In this document: in pieces, positions 56,894 through 64,000 of the stretch
How positions within the stretch are numbered: the stretch's first letter is position 1
Layout: each line of letters begins with the position of its first letter
Assembly: GCF_022581195.2 (NCBI RefSeq)
Contig: NC_061482.1
Location: 4,588,001 to 4,652,000, forward strand
DNA: 64,000 nucleotides
Direction: 5' to 3'
From: Helicoverpa zea
Taxonomy: Eukaryota > Arthropoda > Insecta > Lepidoptera > Noctuidae
Made by a program: the position numbers and the translations under genes
Notes under the pieces: generated by a model
What the model saw: only the letters and a program-made list of their open reading frames with translations
Databases searched by the model: none
What the model was told of the DNA's origin: nothing

Positions 56894-57320
56894 CTAGGTA
56901 TCTTATGTTTATGTATACAACTGTACCTATCTGAATGATGTGTTCATATTTCTCATCACAACTAAACTGTATATAATACTTACAAATGATGTAATGTTAC
57001 AAGCTGTCTCCAAGGTATTTGTACTTAATAAAGGTAGCGTTAGGTAAACAAGTAAATTATTCATAGTTACCGACACCGTGTGAACGTCACGGTGCTATTG
57101 GCGTCTATTCATACAAACGTTTACAACGCGTTCTGCTCGAGTAACCTCCCCATTTACACGCTTAATCAATTGTACTTAATGTCAGATATTAATCTGCGTA
57201 TCTGTGTGTGTGTCTTCAAGTATCTAGTTAGCATGTTTAGGTTAAGCAGATTTTTTGGGTCTCAATGGAGTCGGTGGGGGTCGGGCGGCTGTTTAGTGGG
57301 TTCGGGGTGTCGGATATTAC

Positions 57321-57382
57321 AGGGGAAGTCCCGAAGCCATCGATCATCGTTACTGTCAGATGAGCGAAACGCCTTTTAACGA
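57321..57382 (+). other. Candidate short first coding exon
   Basis: After the acceptor-like ATATTACAG, a reading with ATG gives MSETPFNE and then GTAGGT, a plausible donor. The surrounding GC-rich, G-rich block (57,255-57,420) differs from its AT-rich flanks and could be a promoter or 5' exon of a gene leaving the window. No downstream exon was found. Confidence 0.25.
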
Positions 57383-57420
57383 GGTAGGTGGCCGCGACTT
57401 GTTGGCCGCCACGCACCGCC

Positions 57421-60400
57421 CTATTATCATTACCTATAGCTCGCAGTCGTCACATAATATAAAGCTGATTGCCTATAAATGACTATTGACCGGTGTCCAT
57501 CAGGCTAATTGAATAGATAAAGTCGAGATCAGACTCGTTCAGCCTTATTCATTAGCGGGCCGTTCACAAGTTCCCTTCGTTAGCATTGATTGGTGAATTT
57601 GTTTAGATACGCTTTTTGGAATGTTGGGGAAATGCCACTGGTTTATATGTATTTTGTTTAGTAAACTAGATGTGTTTACGTGTACCTACACGAAAATTAA
57701 AGATAAATAGGTTGATACTTCAAGGTTAAGATTTGTTACCAAAAGGTTTTATATCCAATAGTTCCATCATCGCTAGAGGCGTCTCGATTCCAAAAATAAC
57801 GTGATAAGTGTTTTGGACATAAAATACCTATAGCAGTCAAGCACAATGTAAAATATCAAGGAATCGTTCAGCATTTTCAGCCGTAGGTTTTGAAGTAAAT
57901 TAGGTACCTTTATAAAATTGATGCAGAGATGAAAAGTAATTCATCAACGTTTAGCCTTAATTAGGAATTGAGTAATATATTTGGCCATTTTAAATTTTAT
58001 AAGTCCCTTACCTACTAAGTAGGACTGTTTACAAATGTTCCTCCCGGGGGTAATTTGGAGTTGAAAATCATGAGATGTTAAGTAAAATGTTTTGGTTTAA
58101 AACACTTATATTAAAAACTAGATATCTCTCGGTGTCACCCTCGACAATGACAACTTTCCACACCCGGATAAAAAGAATTGTAGCTCTTTCTCAAGCTCTG
58201 AAGACAGTATAGCAAACATTCAACTTGCATAGGCCTGAAATCGTAAAAAACATACTGACAGTGCAAATTTTGCATTTATAAAAGGTATAAGTCCTACTTA
58301 TATTATAAATGTGAAAGTTTGTGAGAATGTATGGATGTATGTTTGTTATTCAATCACGCAAAAACGGCTGGAACGATTTGATTGAAATTTGGTATGTAGA
58401 TAGGTGATTACCTGGATTAACACATAGGCTACTTTTTATCAACACACCACGCGGGCGAAGCCGCTGGCGGAAGCTAGTATGGATATACAAATGTTTTAAC
58501 CCCATCCGATTTGATGTTTTTGGCATGCCGGTAGTTTTTAATTAAAAAATCATCAACAGTTAACCACATGTCAGGAAAGTTATTCTCGGTATCAATTTTC
58601 AATATTGAACTTAGTAATTTAATTAATACAGAAATAGTTTGTTGAAAATAATTGAATTTTGACAGAGGCACAAAATAGAGCTTTTTTTGTTATTTAACAA
58701 CATTGGGTGTTTCATTGTTCCGTGATTTAAGACTATAATATAAAGTTTTAGTCAGCATATAGATCGTTTGAGCTCACAAATCAGTATAAAGATGAACGGT
58801 AGTAAGCACATTACAAACATCAGGTGACAGACCACCTGAATACTTCGATTGGAATCAAGATTTCCTTTTTTTTAAAATTGCCAACCATCACGTAAACTGT
58901 GTACTTTAAAGAAATACAATGATAAGCATAGCCAGAGACAGAGTATATAGGTAGGTACCTACAGAGAAAGACCAATAAAACGTAAACGAAGATACGACAG
59001 GAGGGTTAGTTAATGTAAATTTCACTTAATACCTTAAAGTCCTTGACTTTGATTGGAGGAACTTGAGTTTTATTGTTGAAAAGTCATTTGTTACGTCAAT
59101 GAGAAAACTTTGTTGCCGGGATTTATTGACTGTTTATATAGATCTCGCCGTCGAGAGATTTATGAGGTATTATTAATAATGTTTCATTTATTCTATACCT
59201 AATAATATGTATAATAAAGAAGAAACATTTTTTCGTTTGTACCCTAAAAGCTCCGAAACGACTGTTACGTTCCGGGCAGCAGTTTCCACGGATTATGGAT
59301 GAAAAAGCGGGAGAACGGCTAGTACCTAAGTATAATTATTTACTTTTATTTTTGGTGGGCAATCCTACTCACCTACTTAACTCGAAATAAGGCTTTTAAG
59401 TAATTACGTGTAAAGCAGATAGTCGATTAATTATCCTACTAATCCCGAAGTGTTTGATGCATAGCTGCTTACGATTAAACGTTTTACGTATTTCAGCTTC
59501 ATCAGACAAGCAATATTGTATTAATATTTATTCATTTACTACCTTACGCCCGCGGCTTCGCCCGCGTAGTTTTCGGTTATATCGCGTTTCCAAGAGAATT
59601 CTTTATAAGTTCGGAATAAAACTATCCTATGTTCTTTCTCAAAGTCAACTCTATCTCTGTACCAAATTTTATTAAAATCAGTTCAGTGTTTTAGACGTGA
59701 AAGCGTAACAGACAGACAGACAGAGTTACTTTCGCATTTATAATATTAGTAGGGATAATCAGTCAGATGTCTATATGTAATAGTTGTGGACCCAAAATAA
59801 ATATAATATACTTTCATCACGATATACAGTTTAGCTTTACATTTTATTATTTTATTTGAATTTAATTAATGAATATTTATAGCTAAACCGGCTGTATCTG
59901 CGATAAACTTTGTATATGTGGCATAAAATCGTTTCTAGGTACTGTCTTGCATTGCCAAATATATAAATGTTTTTACAGTTTTTGCGTGAAAGTGTAAGGA
60001 AATAGATAATGACAATCAGTTTTAAGTCAAAATTAGTTACACAAAGGAATTTGGTACCAACTTTATAAAACTAAGCATTCAGATTTGTCTGTCAGTGCTC
60101 AAAAATAATTGATTTCTAAAAATATATATGAGGAAGGGTCATGAGGAAGTTTATTTTATAACCAATAAGCCGGGATTTTTCACTACTTCACTATAAAACT
60201 GTACTGATACTCCCTCACGAAGTTATCAGATTGCGGACCTCGTAAGTTACACTTTGAATAATCCGAGAGCCCGGGTTAACTCAATCGGCTTTAACTTTGT
60301 TACAATTGGACTATTCGTCGTGGTGTTGTATATAATTAAATCTTTAGGGCCCCTTCTGAATCCATCATTCTCATTCATCTGAATCATTGAAGTTTCAGCT

Positions 60401-60516
60401 GTCAATAATTCGTTTAAAACTTCTGATCGTACCTTCTTTGGGATCAAAGCGCGGCCCTGGTTAATATGATTCAACTGTTACTTAGCCTTTGCTGAGAAAT
60501 CTGGGTTATAGTTTAA
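57421..60516. other. No gene recognised; Helitron-like and MITE copies
   Basis: Contains a Helitron-like copy ending CTAG at 58,477 (from about 58,290), MITE family copy C, a deleted Helitron-like copy at 59,192-59,322 and a minus-type repeat at about 59,543-59,757. The 75-codon minus-strand reading at 60,474-60,247 has no recognised family. Confidence 0.35.
58742..58903. repeat. MITE family copy C
   Basis: AAGTTTTAGTCAGCATATAG at the left, CACAAATCAGTATAAAG and TTGGAATCAAGATTTCC inside. It is the most diverged copy. Confidence 0.5.
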
Positions 60517-60768
60517 GGCTCCAGCAGACCGGATGCGTATGCGTAGACGTAAGCGTAGACGTGCACGTAGACGTGCACGTACCATGAGTTGTAATGTATG
60601 GAAATGTATGAGACAGGCCACACCGCTTGCGTAACGACGCGCACGTCTACGTTACGCAAGCGGTGTGGCCTGTCTCATACATTTCCATACATTACAACTC
60701 ATGGTTACGCCGTAACTACGCGCGTGACTACGACGTGGTTACGCATACGCATCCGGTCTGCTCGAGCC
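60517..60768. mobile_element. Palindromic MITE with perfect 56-bp inner arms
   Basis: Outer ends GGCTCCAGCAGACCGGATGC and its near-complement, flanked on both sides by TTTAA (60,512-60,516 and 60,769-60,773). The inner arms 60,581-60,636 and 60,650-60,705 are perfectly complementary over 56 bp, with a 13-bp loop. CpG-rich ACGT words are repeated between. Confidence 0.85.
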
Positions 60769-60837
60769 TTTAACGTTAATGTTAATCGGTTCAATAGATA
60801 AACAATACAGAAAAGTATATAACAAAGTGTACAATAA

Positions 60838-61075
60838 AGTCGTGATGGCTTATGGTTTAAAATAAGTACGAGTTTGTGGGTCCAATTCCGAGTTAGCCAA
60901 GGACCATTGTAAGTTTTCTTAGTCATTATATACTTTCTAAGTATACCTATCAGTTATTATGTACTTTCAAACTATTTCTAGGAAACCGACTGAGCAAAGG
61001 AGTAGAAAATCTTGAGGAATCTAGTAACTTAAAGTCTGAATCCTTAATCTACCTTGAGAAAACGTGGAACCACAA
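60838..61075 (+). mobile_element. Degenerate SINE, same family as 56,597
   Basis: GTCGTGATGGCTTATGG at the head, GGTCCAATTCCGAG in place of box B, and AAAATCTTGAGGAA in the body follow the order of the full-length SINE at 56,597. It lacks the CCCAGCAG end. Confidence 0.55.
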
Positions 61076-63685
61076 ATCGCTGATGATATTTAAAATAATA
61101 TAGGTATTAAAATTCGTATCATTTCGTATTTTTTGCGTGAAAGAGGAACAAACATGCATCCATGCATCCAAGTTTGACTTTCGCATTTACACTATTAGTA
61201 GTAATTTCCTGAGCAAACCCGGAACTGACAGCTAGAATTATAGCATATAACTCTTAAATTGTATTCAGCATTTTAAAACAAAAACTATGAAATACAAAAG
61301 TAGTCTCGAAACAGTAATACATCATTCATATTTTTTGTAATCCAACGATTTCGATTTCTGTAAAAATGTTTTTGTTTAAAGCGCTTGCAATATTACTATA
61401 TGCTTGCTATTTTTAATATTTGCATATTTTAATCATATATAGATACATTGTTATTCACAAATCTGAACAAAATGATATGAATATTACGCTGTAGATATTT
61501 ATTTAATGAAACAGGTTTCAAAATTAGAATCTAAATATTTGTACAGGTAACCGCCAACGCAGAATTATTTTCGCCCCTATCACGTTCCAATTCAAGCAAA
61601 CAAGCACTGAAGCTCGCTGAAGATAATGCAGCAACCCAATTATTCAGGTTGCTAATTAGGCTGGGTCAGCGCTGCAGCCGCTGACGGTGGAGAACACAGA
61701 GCGCTTGCAGCGACAATCAAGCGATGCAGCGCTTCAATCATTAGCTAGCCATTTGCTTGTTATTACGCTAGAATTTGTAGCGCCTTCCATTCCTAGACCC
61801 TCGAGATCTAAGAGGCGCAATAACGCCGTTGGCTGTACCTACTGAGAACAATTGTATTGTTTTACGAACAAGGGCTTTCCACTCGCAAATAGTGCGGGAA
61901 TCTATGTGAAATATGTTTTTGATTTTGTTTTTCGTTTCATCGATATCTAATATACGAGGCCAATATTAGATAAAGTCTGATATAATAGTTATCAAATACA
62001 TTTTGTATCGCTCACATTGAGTTACACCGCTGATGAATATATGTATATTTTAATTTAATATAATTGTTAAGGGGCACTTTTCAATAAAATCTGTACATTA
62101 TATTTTAAAATATACTAAATCTATATTTACATAAAAAAAGAAAACTTAAAACTAATAATGAGAACTTGTTAATTTAATTTACACCTTAATAATGTTGTAT
62201 ACGTTGGCAAAGGCAGGTTTGTTTTAAAATTGCCTACTCATCGTCATCAACGGAAGGGCGAAGATAAAGCGACTTCATTTTTACTGTTGGGAAGTTTCCG
62301 AAAACTACAGATAAAGTTTGTCTCATCTACTAAAACTTTTCTAGTTCACAGTCATCTTTGAAATAAAGGAAACGAAATAAAAAAGTTTTGGATGTTACAC
62401 GGATTGAGATCATACAGAAAGAGAAAACATTTATGTTATGTGAGCGAAGCACAGTTGCGCGTTCCACTTTTCTTGTCTACTCATTAATATTTAATTGAGT
62501 GGCGAAACATTACCATTTTTGAATAAAATTGCAAATTATATTCACATAATAATGCGTATGAGGAGTTAAACAAAAGGTATTCCAAGTGTTCTTAATTTGA
62601 GTGTTCTCAACGCTTTTGTGATTGCATAACTTTAATTTTATTATGTCTTTGTGCTTACGTGAAAGTGAAGGTTAAAGGTAGGGGAGCGTATTAAAAGGGC
62701 TACTTTGCTTAATTTGTGGAATTGTCTGTTGATGTTCCCTTCACTCGGGGAAGCGGGGAAGGGACGGGGATGGGCGGGGGAGAGAGGAGAGGTTCACAAA
62801 GATTACCCGACACGGATGTTTATTGAATATTGTCTGTGAATGTACAAAATGCAATACTGAAACAGAAACATTGAAATATTACATTTTAAACGTATACTGA
62901 CAAACTTTTGTATTAAAAGTTCTTGAACAACTCAAAGTGGGTATTAATCTGTTGCTATGAAGTGAAAGAAAATGTCTCATACATTTTCATTAACACGAGC
63001 TATTATTTATTCATAGGATATCTTGACTTCAGACAATAATGAACTGTTTGCAGATATAAATATGGTTCATTTTGCTTTGTGTTAATCGGTCTGTTGAATG
63101 AATACATGATATAACAGTTTTTCTTCTAAGTGTTTGATCTAATCGTCAATTAATTTAGTCTTTAGAAGTTACATTGTATTTTTTACTATCAAGTTATTTT
63201 TGTTCTGTATTATTTCACATTGAAAGTGTGTTCGATGAGAAATGAACTTATTTGAAGTTTTACACGTGTTAACGCTTCTTATTAGAAGTCTTTTTAAAAG
63301 AAAATGGTGCCGTAAAAATGACAAAAGGTTGAAACAGGCGTTTACCAATGTTATGTGAAAATTATTAAACAAGTGTCAAACATCTGTTTTTTTTTGTAAT
63401 AACACCAAAATTATACAACTACATAACAAACTAAAAACTGACCAGATTTCTAAACTAAAACAATTGAATTTAAAATTAAATGTCATTGCAACTTTACAGT
63501 AATATTTCTCTCAGCATAGTCCGAGCTCATAGCTACGCCGCTACTACGCCGTAGCAGTCATTTCCGCTACGACAGCTACGTAACCGCTACGCGTTGAGAC
63601 AAATGTCTTGGACTTCGCCTTTACTGAGCTTAAGAAAATCGGATTATACTTCGAAATAGGTTGTTTTATAATGTTGAGTGCAAAT
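61076..63685. other. No gene recognised; G-rich tract
   Basis: AT-rich, with a GC-richer block at about 61,550-61,800 containing repeated GCAGCG/CGCTG words, and a G-rich tract at 62,747-62,780. No spliced gene is supported. Confidence 0.35.
62747..62780 (+). other. Potential G-quadruplex tract
   Basis: Six G-runs of 3-5 bases separated by 1-4 bases: GGGG-AAGC-GGGG-AA-GGG, then AC-GGGG-AT-GGG-C-GGGGG. Exceptional for an AT-rich region. Confidence 0.7.
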
Positions 63686-63895
63686 TGCAAACTTTTAGTC
63701 GGCCGATGGTTGATTTGGGTTGATAAATCAGTATGGAGATAAATTCAAGTACATAGGTAACTATTTATTAACTACGATCAGTAATTTGTCGGGTATCAGA
63801 CCCACTGAAAACTTTGATTGGAATTTGCGTTTTAAATTATTATTTTTATCCAATAATTGGGCCAACAGTCGGCCGACTGTTTGGTCTGCAGTGTG
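63686..63895. repeat. MITE family copy D
   Basis: GCAAACTTTTAGTCGGCCGA at the left and CGGCCGACTGTTTGGTCTGC then AGTGTG at the right; the ends are imperfect inverted repeats. It also carries GATAAATCAGTATGGA and GATTGGAATTTGCG. The best-preserved ends of the four copies. Confidence 0.7.
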
Positions 63896-64000
63896 TTTTC
63901 TAAAAAAGTAAAAAAAAGTAAAAAAAAAATTAAATTATTAATTAATATTTTTATGTGATTGTTCCTAAAACCTTACTTTTACTTTTAAAGAATTACCTTT

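Noticed and set aside
60247..60474. 75-codon minus-strand ORF (IPKKVRSEVLNELL, FRRGPKDLIIYNTT)
   Set aside because: It reads protein-like, but I recognise no family, it lacks partner exons with clear splice sites and it lies among repeats.

Overview
The window looks like nuclear DNA from a moth or butterfly. It is AT-rich, its genes are split by GT-AG introns, and it is full of repeats typical of Lepidoptera: tRNA-derived SINEs, Helitron-like elements that start TC and end CTAG, short inverted-repeat elements and 5'-truncated LINEs. There is no sign of bacterial or organelle DNA.

Two genes can be rebuilt completely. (1) msl-1, plus strand, 10,291-23,899: 11 coding exons with consistent phases, 962 codons plus stop. 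It encodes the scaffold of the MSL/MOF histone H4K16 acetyltransferase complex, with an N-terminal coiled coil (MSL2-binding/dimerisation region), a long Ser/Thr-rich linker and a C-terminal PEHE domain (MOF and MSL3 binding). (2) A secernin (peptidase C69 family), minus strand, 38,373-36,114: six exons, 401 codons plus stop, with a candidate nucleophile Cys9. A third gene, unrecognised and partial, lies on the minus strand at the left edge (4,357-615): five exons with consistent phases encoding a coiled coil followed by a low-complexity tail. It and msl-1 lie on opposite strands and diverge. No functional link among the three genes is visible.

Layout: 1-4.4 kb, unknown coiled-coil gene; 4.4-10.2 kb, intergenic, with a LINE tail, a 1.4-kb inverted-repeat transposon carrying a relic exon, and a LINE fragment; 10.3-23.9 kb, msl-1, whose introns hold SINEs, inverted-repeat elements and two Helitron-like copies; 23.9-32.9 kb, AT-rich 3' flank with several poly(A) signals, a tiny TTA-flanked inverted-repeat element and an RTE-like relic; 32.9-35.6 kb, a DNA transposon with perfect 22-bp terminal repeats containing nested retroelements; 36.1-38.4 kb, secernin; 39.5-42.7 kb, a composite hAT-like element containing a LINE fragment and a large palindrome; 42.7-64 kb, no convincing gene, but many repeats, including a 2.4-kb Helitron-like element that is an inverted partner of the one in msl-1 intron 7.

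The most interesting points are a run of eight candidate SUMO-acceptor motifs in MSL1, the pair of inverted 2.4-kb elements that could mediate an inversion cutting msl-1 in two, the unclassified CTAT-flanked transposon with internal GGGGACTGT motifs, and two near-perfect palindromes. All exon calls come from reading splice signals, phase and similarity by eye. No alignment or database search was possible.
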